From positions 1 to 6,782 of the forward strand of contig QNDV01000123.1 in the NCBI GenBank assembly GCA_003646045.1: 6,782 nt of DNA, read 5' to 3'. Positions 1-6,150 of the stretch are shown piece by piece; the stretch's first letter is position 1; each line of letters begins with the position of its first letter. This stretch comes from a bacterium. GTDB lineage: Bacteria > Krumholzibacteriota > Krumholzibacteria > LZORAL124-64-63. The notes beneath the pieces were generated by a model. The model had not been told where the DNA came from, did no database searches, and saw only the letters and a list, made by a program, of their open reading frames with translations. The position numbers and the translations under genes were made by a program.

Positions 1-1464
1 CACGCGCACCTGCGCCCGTTCCAGGTTGGAACTGCTGAAGGCGAGGTTCTGGCGTTGCACCTCCAGATGCGTGTCGGCGCGCAGCACGTCCAGGTAGGCG
101 GCGGCCGCCTCGAGCCCCACGTTCAGGCTCACCCGCACCAGTTCCTGCCGGCGTGCCGTTTGCAGATCCTTGGCCACGGAATAGGAGGACCAAGCCTGAT
201 CAGACCAGAGGATCTGGCTGAAACCAAGGTGACCACCGAAGGTCCGCTCCGAGAGGGTCGTCAGATGGGCGGCGCGGTCCTCGTCCACCACCGTACCGCT
301 GAGGCCGGCGTCCAGCTGGGGCAGCAGCACCGATGAAGCCAGACTGACTTCTTCCTGGCCCGCGAGTACCAGGCGCTGCGCCGTGGCAATGTCCTGGTTG
401 TTGAGCTGCGCTTCTTCCATGGTGGCGAATATATCCAAGCGACGGTCGTCCCCGACGTTGCTGTACCGGCCCACCTGCTCCACATCGATGAGGAAGGTGT
501 AGGACGGCGACACCCCGATGACCCGGGCGGTATTCATGTTGATGACGGTCTTGCCGCCGCGCGGCATGAGTACGGGCAGACCCGCCGGATCCTCACCCAC
601 TGCGATGCGGCCGGCCGCCAGGGCCACCCGGCGGAAGACTTGACGCAACCAGTCCTGGGGCGCCACACCGATCAGGGCTCCGGCGCGTACATCCGGCTCG
701 CCGCGCATGGCAAGCACGGGAAGCCCCCGGGCTGTCAGCCCGTCCAGGAGCTCGTCGATCCTGGTCTTGTCAATAGTCACCAGCGGCAGAAGATAGACGG
801 CGTCGGTTTCCGCCGGCAGGGCTTCCAGGATGGCCGCGGTCGAGCCCTCGATAGACACACCCACCACGTCGCCGCCGGTGAGCTCGGCCAGTACCTGTCC
901 ATTGCCGGGCAGTGCGCCCAGGTACCGGGAACTCGCCAACACAACGAGGTTCTGATAATCCACAACGGCGTCCAGAGCCGCCAGATCCTTCTTCAGCAGG
1001 TCCGGAGGAGTCACATAGGTAAAGTTGGACATGCCGCTCGTGCCGCCGGCCAGATTCACACCCTGCAGCGCGGGATCGAGGATCATGGCCCCGATGATCG
1101 GCTTCGGACGTGAATCCAGATGGGCCGCCGCCACGGACCCCAGGGGCCCGGAGGTAATGACCAGATCCACCTCGGGCCGGGCCAGCAGGGCCAGCAGACC
1201 CTCACGACAGGACTCCGGTGTGGAATCGGCGACGATGGTAGATTGCTCCGGATCCAGCACCTCGAAATCCGTCGCCAGAACCGCCCGGACCTCATTGCGC
1301 AGGGAATCGCGCAAACCGGCGGCCCAGGGGGCGATGGGTCCGTCGTGCAGATAGGCCACGTGGAAGGTAGGCAAGGTCTCCGCCGCGGCGGACATCGCCA
1401 GTAGCAGGAGCACCGACGCTGTCGCCATTTTCGCCAGAATAGCCGGTATCCGGAATCTGTTCAC
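1..1464 (-). CDS. TolC-family outer-membrane efflux protein with N-terminal ABC-type substrate-binding domain (fusion; 3' end outside window)
   Basis: The frame is open from a GTG at 1464 to the window edge (488 codons, no stop). The GTG is chosen because GGAGG lies 7 nt upstream (1472-1476) and a signal peptide follows at once: basic MNRFR, hydrophobic VLLLLAM, likely cleavage after SAAA (residue 28). Residues about 34-325 resemble the ABC_sub_bind family (PF04392, TrpX-like periplasmic binding proteins). Hallmarks are the alternating beta/alpha pattern, DLVITSGPLGS (100-110), DAVYLLPLVTIDKTRIDELL (221-240), GALIGVAPQDWLRQ (262-275) and the typical family ending TVINMNTARVIGVSP (306-320). 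From about 345 the sequence becomes TolC/OEP-like: TMEEAQLNNQDIATAQRLV, SSVLLPQLDAGLSG (377-390), LGFSQILWSDQ (413-423) and AAAAYLDVLRADTHLEVQRQ (453-472). It is third in an adaptor-RND-OMF operon, so it is probably the outer-membrane exit duct of that pump. The role of the binding domain is unknown. The domain assignments are firm by motif; the functional coupling is inferred. Confidence 0.88.
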   Translation of the reverse strand, partial: MNRFRIPAILAKMATASVLLLLAMSAAAETLPTFHVAYLHDGPIAPWAAGLRDSLRNEVRAVLATDFEVLDPEQSTIVADSTPESCREGLLALLARPEVDLVITSGPLGSVAAAHLDSRPKPIIGAMILDPALQGVNLAGGTSGMSNFTYVTPPDLLKKDLAALDAVVDYQNLVVLASSRYLGALPGNGQVLAELTGGDVVGVSIEGSTAAILEALPAETDAVYLLPLVTIDKTRIDELLDGLTARGLPVLAMRGEPDVRAGALIGVAPQDWLRQVFRRVALAAGRIAVGEDPAGLPVLMPRGGKTVINMNTARVIGVSPSYTFLIDVEQVGRYSNVGDDRRLDIFATMEEAQLNNQDIATAQRLVLAGQEEVSLASSVLLPQLDAGLSGTVVDEDRAAHLTTLSERTFGGHLGFSQILWSDQAWSSYSVAKDLQTARRQELVRVSLNVGLEAAAAYLDVLRADTHLEVQRQNLAFSSSNLERAQVRV

Positions 1465-1471
1465 GCTGCTG

Positions 1472-1476
1472 CCTCC
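1472..1476 (-). promoter_or_regulatory. Shine-Dalgarno site fixing the GTG start of the TolC fusion gene
   Basis: On the minus strand GGAGG is followed by 7 nt and then GTG at 1464. The strong match and ideal spacing decide the non-ATG start, which also gives a well-formed signal peptide. Confidence 0.8.
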
Positions 1477-1478
1477 GT

Positions 1479-1498
1479 CGCGGGACCAATGCCCCGCG
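1479..1498 (-). other. Intercistronic hairpin between the RND and TolC-fusion genes
   Basis: On the minus strand CGCGGGGC - ATTG - GTCCCGCG forms an 8-bp stem with one G-U pair and a tetraloop. It sits in the 48-bp gap after the RND stop codon and 2 nt upstream of the GGAGG site. No T-run follows, so it is not a classical terminator. It could protect the mRNA 3' end of the pump gene or tune expression of the third gene. The structure is read directly from the sequence; the role is inferred. Confidence 0.5.
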
Positions 1499-1512
1499 GA
1501 AATTCGAAATGA

Positions 1513-4500
1513 CTAGCCCTGTTTCCGGGGCGAGGGCACCCGGAAGATGAGGGCATAAAGCACTGGTACGACAACCATGGTCAGCACCGTCGCGAAGGTC
1601 AGACCCGCAGCCACGGTCATGGCCAAGGCGTTGAAAAACGGATCCGTAAAGAGCGGCGCCATTCCCAACACGGTTGTTGCCGCGGCCATAGCCACAGGGC
1701 GCAAACGACTCACCCCGGCGCCCAGAATGGCATCGAGCAGTTCAACGCCATCGGCTACCTGCGAGTTGATCTCATCAATCAGCACGATGGCGTTCTTTAT
1801 CATCATGCCGATCAGGCTGAGGAAACCCAGCAGTGCCAGAAAATTAAATGGCAGGCCGGTAGAGAGCAGACCAACCGTCACCCCGACGATACCCAAAGGC
1901 ACCACCAGCCAGATGACGATAGTCTGCTTCATGGAGTTGAAGAGCATGATCACAATGATGATCATCATCAGAATGAACGGTGGAAGAGCAGCACCCAACG
2001 ACGCCTGGGCTTCGGCGGTGGACTTGAATTCGCCCCACCAGGCGGTCTCGTAGCCCGAGGGTAGTTCGATAGCATCAATCAGGGGCCGGGTGCGCGACAT
2101 CAGCGAAGTGGCCAGCCCGAATTCGGCATCGGCAAATACAGTGATGGCCCGCCGCCGGTTGTTACGGGCGATGACCTGGTCTTCCCAAACAGTCTCGAAA
2201 CCAGTTACCACCTGGGTCAGCGGAATCATGTGACCAGCTGTAGGACTCCAAATCTGGAGATTGTGAATACTGGCCATGTCCAGGCGGTCAGGTGCCGGCG
2301 CCCGCATCACGATGGGCATCAATTCGATGCCCTCGCGGTAGACACCGATGGTCTTTCCCAAAAACCCCTCCTGCAAAGCAACAGCGATTTCCGGACGTGA
2401 AAGCCCAGCCAGGTTGGCCTGTTCGGTTGCGATGACCGGACGCACCACGGGCACGCGATCACCCCAGTCGAGCCGCACTCCGAAAGCATCGAAATCGGCC
2501 TGAAAAATGGCACGTGCCTGGTCGGCCACCGACCGCAGAACCACCGGGTCGGGACCGATAACCTTGAATTGCACGGCTCCCCCCGGTTCAGCAGGCCCAT
2601 TGATGAATCGCTTCACCGTGGGAATACTCTGGGGGAAATTTGCCACCATAAATTCCTGAATCTTCGGCTTGAGGACATCAATCTGTTTGTAGTCGTCCAC
2701 CTCGACCAGCATCACAGCGTAACTGTTGTTGCTTTTTTCGGCGTTGTAGGTCAACAGGAAGCGGATGGCACCTTTACCCACTGTGGTCGCCACGTGCGCC
2801 ACCCCATCCATGGCGAGGATGTGCTCCTCAATCTCAATCACATCCGTCTCGGTGGCTCGAATATCCGACCCTTGGGGGATCCAGTATTCAACCAGAAACT
2901 GATTCCTTGATGAGTTGGGAAAGAAGGCACCTTCGATGGTTCCGAACCCCATCACCGAAACAACAAAAATTACCACCACGATGCCCATGGTCAGCCAGCG
3001 CATGCGAATGGCGCCACCCAGGAATGACCGGTAACCATGGTAGAACCGTGTATCGTACGGATCGATGACTTTGCCGTCTTTCGCCGGCTTTACTTTGAGA
3101 AATTTGGCCGCCAGCATCGGTGTTATTGTCATGGCAATAACCCAGCTTAGACTCAAAGAGACGAGAATCACCGTATAGAGGGAGCGAGTGTACTCACCGG
3201 TCTTGTCCTGGCTGGTGCCGATGGCGGCAAAGGCCAGAATGGCGATGGCCGTGGCGCCCAGCAGCGGGATAGCGGTTTGTGCCACCATCTCGATGGCTGC
3301 CTGCTTGGCCTTGGTGCCTTTCTCCATCTTGATCAGCATGCCATCGGTCACGACGATGGCGTTGTCCACCAGCATCCCGAGGGCAATGATCAGGGCACCG
3401 AGGGAGATCCGCTCCAGGATAACCCCCTGGGCAGACAGGAAGACAAAGCTGCCGGAAATTGTCAGGAACAGGACGAAACCAATCAACAATCCTGTGCGCA
3501 AACCCATGAATATCAACAACACCACTATCACTATGACAACGGCCTGGCCGAGACTGACCAGGAAACCGCTGATGGAAGCGGTCACGGCATCGGGCTGCAT
3601 GGCAATAATGCCAATCTCAACACCGATGGGCATACGCTCCTCCAGTTCGGCCATGCGAACCTTGATGGCTTCACCCATCACGACAACATTACCACCCTGG
3701 ACGGTGGAGATGCCGAGGGCCACCGAAGCCCTGCCGTCAAAACGTTGGATGAATTCCGGGGGTTCCTGGTAGCCGCGACTGATGGTGGCCACATCGCGCA
3801 GATAAATCTGACTACCGCCCGTGGTATTGCTCAGCACGATTTTCCCGAATTCTTCGGGGGTTTCAAAGACAGCGGTGGGATCCAGGGTGACACGTTCCGA
3901 GCCCACAACCACGTTGCCGGAATTCGAAACCAGGCTTCGGGCCCGCAATTCGCCGGCGATCATTTCACTGGAAATACCCAGCATGGCCATGCGGTCCCGG
4001 TCCGGTTCCACATAGATCACTTCCTGTTGGTCACCAAAGAACTCAACCCGCGAGACACCAGTTACCAGACTCAACTCCTTGCGCAGCATTTCCGCCACAT
4101 CCTTGAGCTCAGCCATGGTGTAGCCCTCACCGGTCAGGGCTGCGAAGATACCGTATACATCACCAAAATCATCATTCACAACGCTGGGTCCGGCTCCCGG
4201 TGGCAGTTCCACCTGCACATCACCGACTTTGCGCCGAAGTTCATCCCATACCTGAGGCAACTTTGTCAGGTCGTACTTGTCCTTCATCCGAAACTTGATC
4301 ACGGAAAGACCACGGTATGATGTGGATTCGTAGATCTCCTTGAGCTGGCCCATCTCCTGGACGGCCTTCTCAATACGATCGGTGACCTCAGCCTCCACCT
4401 CCTGGGCCGACGCACCAGGATAGGGCGTCACGACCACGGCATCCTTTATGGTGAACTCAGGATCCTCCAGGCGAGCCATGCCACTGAAGGAGACCAAGCC

Positions 4501-4572
4501 CCCAACGACGAGCAAGAAGATAAACATCCAGGTAACAACACTGTGATCAAAAGCGATTTTTGCCAGATTCAT
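1513..4572 (-). CDS. RND efflux transporter permease (AcrB/MexB-type HAE1 family, TriC-like branch)
   Basis: Complete 1019-residue inner-membrane proton/drug antiporter, the normal length for the family. Layout: TM1 about 13-32; periplasmic pore and docking loop about 33-335, opening with ARLEDPEFTIKDAVVVTPYP; TM2-TM6 about 337-488; TM7 about 525-545; second periplasmic loop; TM8-TM12 about 862-1010. Proton-relay residues: TM4 reads GMLVDNAIVV, so the AcrB D407 equivalent is D403 while the D408 position is N404. K926 (IGMMIKNAIVLIDE) matches AcrB K940 and R956 (SRLRPVAM) matches R971. By ungapped alignment the AcrB T978 position is Ala963. The Asp-Asn variant occurs in many RND branches and need not mean loss of function. 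The opening segment recalls TriC/VexK-like pumps. The ATG follows the adaptor stop by 11 nt, with AGGGGG overlapping that stop as a plausible ribosome site, so translation is probably coupled. Substrate cannot be read from sequence. Confidence 0.96.
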   Translation of the reverse strand: MNLAKIAFDHSVVTWMFIFLLVVGGLVSFSGMARLEDPEFTIKDAVVVTPYPGASAQEVEAEVTDRIEKAVQEMGQLKEIYESTSYRGLSVIKFRMKDKYDLTKLPQVWDELRRKVGDVQVELPPGAGPSVVNDDFGDVYGIFAALTGEGYTMAELKDVAEMLRKELSLVTGVSRVEFFGDQQEVIYVEPDRDRMAMLGISSEMIAGELRARSLVSNSGNVVVGSERVTLDPTAVFETPEEFGKIVLSNTTGGSQIYLRDVATISRGYQEPPEFIQRFDGRASVALGISTVQGGNVVVMGEAIKVRMAELEERMPIGVEIGIIAMQPDAVTASISGFLVSLGQAVVIVIVVLLIFMGLRTGLLIGFVLFLTISGSFVFLSAQGVILERISLGALIIALGMLVDNAIVVTDGMLIKMEKGTKAKQAAIEMVAQTAIPLLGATAIAILAFAAIGTSQDKTGEYTRSLYTVILVSLSLSWVIAMTITPMLAAKFLKVKPAKDGKVIDPYDTRFYHGYRSFLGGAIRMRWLTMGIVVVIFVVSVMGFGTIEGAFFPNSSRNQFLVEYWIPQGSDIRATETDVIEIEEHILAMDGVAHVATTVGKGAIRFLLTYNAEKSNNSYAVMLVEVDDYKQIDVLKPKIQEFMVANFPQSIPTVKRFINGPAEPGGAVQFKVIGPDPVVLRSVADQARAIFQADFDAFGVRLDWGDRVPVVRPVIATEQANLAGLSRPEIAVALQEGFLGKTIGVYREGIELMPIVMRAPAPDRLDMASIHNLQIWSPTAGHMIPLTQVVTGFETVWEDQVIARNNRRRAITVFADAEFGLATSLMSRTRPLIDAIELPSGYETAWWGEFKSTAEAQASLGAALPPFILMMIIIVIMLFNSMKQTIVIWLVVPLGIVGVTVGLLSTGLPFNFLALLGFLSLIGMMIKNAIVLIDEINSQVADGVELLDAILGAGVSRLRPVAMAAATTVLGMAPLFTDPFFNALAMTVAAGLTFATVLTMVVVPVLYALIFRVPSPRKQG

Positions 4573-4583
4573 GCCTTAGCCCC

Positions 4584-5681
4584 CTACTGGCTGTAAGGGC
4601 GAACACGCATGCCCTCACTGAGGTTTTTGGCACCCAGGATGGCAATGCGATCACCAGCCACCAATCCCGACAAAACCTCGATGTTTTCACCGGTCATCTT
4701 TCCGATTTCGACTTGGCGAGCGGATACCGTTCCTGTGGCATCATCGTAGACATACACCCTGGAATTGCCCCCGGAGTCACCGACAACTGCTGCAGTCGGC
4801 ACCAGAGTGTGCCCCGATGTACCGGCCGGCAGCTGCACGATGAGCTTGGCCGTCATGCCCGAAGCCACCGCCAGACCCTCGGGAGCGTCGAAGCCGAGAG
4901 TGACCTCGAAGGTGCGCGTCACCGGGTCGGCCGTCGTGCGCATCTCCTTGATGTAGGCGGGGATCAGCGTGCCTGCCGCGGCGGATATCTCCACCTGGGG
5001 CGCCAGCGCCTCGGTCATCTCGGTGGGACCGCCCACCTGGCTCAGGCGCAGGAAGTCGGTTTCGGGGAAACTGGCCTTGATCTCCAGCGTCGAATCGTCG
5101 AGGAACATCACCACCGGCTGCTTGGCCTGGACGTTTTCGAAGTTCTCCGCAAGCCGACCGGCGACCCGCCCGGCGAAGGGAGCAAGCAACCGCGTGTCGT
5201 CCACGGCCTTTTCGGCCTGCCGCATCGTGGCCTCGGTTACTTCGTATTGCCGGCGCACCACTTCCAGGTCACGCAGGCTGATGGCGTCGCGCTCGTAGAG
5301 TGTCTGATTGCGCTCGAAATCGGCCCGGGCCGCGTTGCGACGGGCTTTCACGCGGTCGAACTCGGCCACGTAGTCGCGATCATCCAGGCGCGCGACCAGC
5401 GCACCGGCGGTCAGTTCCTGACCCTCGCGGACGGGAAGCTCGATCAACCGTCCGGGGACCTCGAATCCCAGCAGGATTTCCTCGGCTGCGGCTACCCGGC
5501 CGGGATACTCGCGCTGCCCGCCGGCAGCGTCGTTGCCGATGGTCATGAGCTTCACGGGGCGGACGACCTCCGCGACCTCTTCGGTATCCTTCGAGCAACC
5601 GCCAGCCAACAGCACCGCCGTCAGCAGGAGGACCATCCAAGCCACGCTCGGCACGAGCCGGCAATTCGATCGCTTCCGCAT
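4584..5681 (-). CDS. RND efflux periplasmic adaptor (membrane fusion protein), lipoprotein
   Basis: 365-residue adaptor that would bridge the RND pump and the outer-membrane channel. The ATG at 5681 is preferred over an in-frame ATG at 5735. It has GGAG 6 nt upstream (5688-5691) and begins directly with a lipoprotein signal: MRKRSNCR, hydrophobic AWMVLLLTAVLL, lipobox LAGGC with Cys29 as the lipidation site. Position +2 is Ser, not Asp. Domains in order: first half of the lipoyl/barrel-sandwich domain about 68-104 (FEVPGRLIELPVREGQEL); alpha-helical hairpin about 105-163, of the usual short RND-adaptor length; second lipoyl half LLAPFAGRVAG (165-175); beta-barrel with DPVTRTFEV (252-260), SGMTAKLIV and VPTAAVV; membrane-proximal domain about 308-365. 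It is first in the operon, 11 bp ahead of the RND gene. A sigma70-like promoter lies about 95 nt upstream. The last 70 or so codons are less GC-rich than the rest. Confidence 0.95.
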   Translation of the reverse strand: MRKRSNCRLVPSVAWMVLLLTAVLLAGGCSKDTEEVAEVVRPVKLMTIGNDAAGGQREYPGRVAAAEEILLGFEVPGRLIELPVREGQELTAGALVARLDDRDYVAEFDRVKARRNAARADFERNQTLYERDAISLRDLEVVRRQYEVTEATMRQAEKAVDDTRLLAPFAGRVAGRLAENFENVQAKQPVVMFLDDSTLEIKASFPETDFLRLSQVGGPTEMTEALAPQVEISAAAGTLIPAYIKEMRTTADPVTRTFEVTLGFDAPEGLAVASGMTAKLIVQLPAGTSGHTLVPTAAVVGDSGGNSRVYVYDDATGTVSARQVEIGKMTGENIEVLSGLVAGDRIAILGAKNLSEGMRVRPYSQ

Positions 5682-5687
5682 GTCATA

Positions 5688-5691
5688 CTCC
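5688..5691 (-). promoter_or_regulatory. Shine-Dalgarno site deciding the adaptor start
   Basis: GGAG within GTGGAGTATGAC lies 6 nt upstream of the ATG at 5681. No comparable site precedes the more upstream in-frame ATG at 5735, whose extra 18 residues would bury the lipoprotein signal behind a charged leader. Confidence 0.7.
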
Positions 5692-5782
5692 ACTTCATGA
5701 TTCAGGCGCGATATGCGCAGACGCCGAAACGGCAAGAGGAATGCACCACCCAGCCAACCCCCAAAAAATACATTGAAACCGC

Positions 5783-5811
5783 AGTATACCTATCCGGGAT
5801 TGTTGATGCAA
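5783..5811 (-). promoter_or_regulatory. Candidate sigma70-type promoter of the efflux operon
   Basis: On the minus strand TTGCAT (-35, at 5806-5811) is separated by exactly 17 bp from TATACT (-10, at 5783-5788; 5 of 6 match to TATAAT). Transcription would start near 5776, giving a leader of about 95 nt before the adaptor ATG. The site lies in an AT-richer stretch between the sigma-factor remnant and the adaptor gene, where an operon promoter is expected. No clear repressor palindrome was found over it. Called by consensus only. Confidence 0.5.
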
Positions 5812-5823
5812 ACGGAGAATCGG

Positions 5824-6060
5824 TTAACGGGCGACAATCTTTCTCTGCGCCATCGCCGACCTCCGGAACTCCTTGTCCCGCTCGACAGGTGGTGTGTCCC
5901 GCTGACGCTCCCAAGCTACCCGCAGCAGACCCAGTGCCGTGTGCAGCCGCGATTTCACGGTAGTGTCCGGCAGGTCGAGAATACACGCAATATCCGCGTA
6001 GGGCAGGTCCAGGAAGTAGCGGAGGGTGGGGCAATCCCGAGACGCGCACAGGTACGGACA
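5824..6060 (-). pseudogene. Remnant of an ECF/sigma-70 family factor (region 4 only)
   Basis: In the minus-strand frame ending at TAA 5824-5826, codons from about 6027 encode LRYFLDLPYADIACIL, then DLPDTTVKSRLHTALGLLR. This is the helix-turn-helix pattern of sigma-70 region 4, including the family's TVKSRLH-A---LR recognition helix. A basic tail ending AQRKIVAR follows. Family members of this kind normally have region 2 and a linker upstream (full length about 160-200 aa). Here the frame runs back only to the glutamate-synthase stop at 6151, with no ATG, GTG or TTG before the helix-turn-helix and no region 2. Residues upstream (CPYLCASRDC) are only weakly sigma-like. It is therefore a 5'-truncated, probably non-translated gene. 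The region 4 part has no stops or frameshifts, so the loss may be recent. The left boundary is firm, the right one approximate. Confidence 0.7.
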
Positions 6061-6100
6061 TGTGCCGGGGGCATCCTCAACTACAACTGAAGGAGCGGAC

Positions 6101-6114
6101 GGTTCGAAGGAACC
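6101..6114. repeat. Short perfect inverted repeat
   Basis: GGTTC-GAAG-GAACC is a perfect 5-bp inverted repeat with a 4-nt loop (minus strand GGTTC-CTTC-GAACC). It sits directly beyond the T-run of the terminator candidate on the minus strand. It may add to transcription stop or be chance; a 5-bp stem is weak evidence. Confidence 0.3.
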
Positions 6115-6117
6115 TTT

Positions 6118-6140
6118 AAAAACGGCGTCAAGCCTCGCCG
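6118..6140 (-). terminator. Candidate intrinsic terminator of the glutamate synthase-family gene
   Basis: On the minus strand CGGCG - AGGCTTGA - CGCCG is followed directly by TTTTT. The all-GC 5-bp stem plus T-run begins 10 nt after the TGA at 6151. It would separate this gene from the sigma remnant and the efflux operon. The stem is short, so termination may be partial. Confidence 0.5.
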
Positions 6141-6150
6141 GGGTCCGGTA

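Noticed and set aside
1945..1980. Simple-looking ATGATCATC repeat within the pump gene
   Set aside because: It is explained by codons for a Met/Ile-rich transmembrane helix (LMMIIIVIM), not by a separate repeat element.
3277..4320. 347-codon open frame on the plus strand inside the RND gene
   Set aside because: It is the mirror of the RND coding frame. Its product is low-complexity His/Gln/Asp-rich with no recognisable fold, and no convincing ribosome site was seen.
5682..5735. Longer adaptor start at the ATG at 5735
   Set aside because: It lacks a good ribosome site and adds a charged leader before a normal lipoprotein signal. The ATG at 5681 has GGAG at the right spacing.
4560..5963. 467-codon open frame on the plus strand opposite the adaptor gene
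   Set aside because: It is antisense to a clear adaptor lipoprotein with conserved motifs. Its product is rich in His, Gly, Arg and Gln with no domain pattern, as expected from reading GC-rich codons backwards.
5713..6090. Plus-strand frame of 125 codons across the intergenic region
   Set aside because: It lies antisense to the sigma region 4 remnant and to the operon promoter, and has no recognisable motifs.
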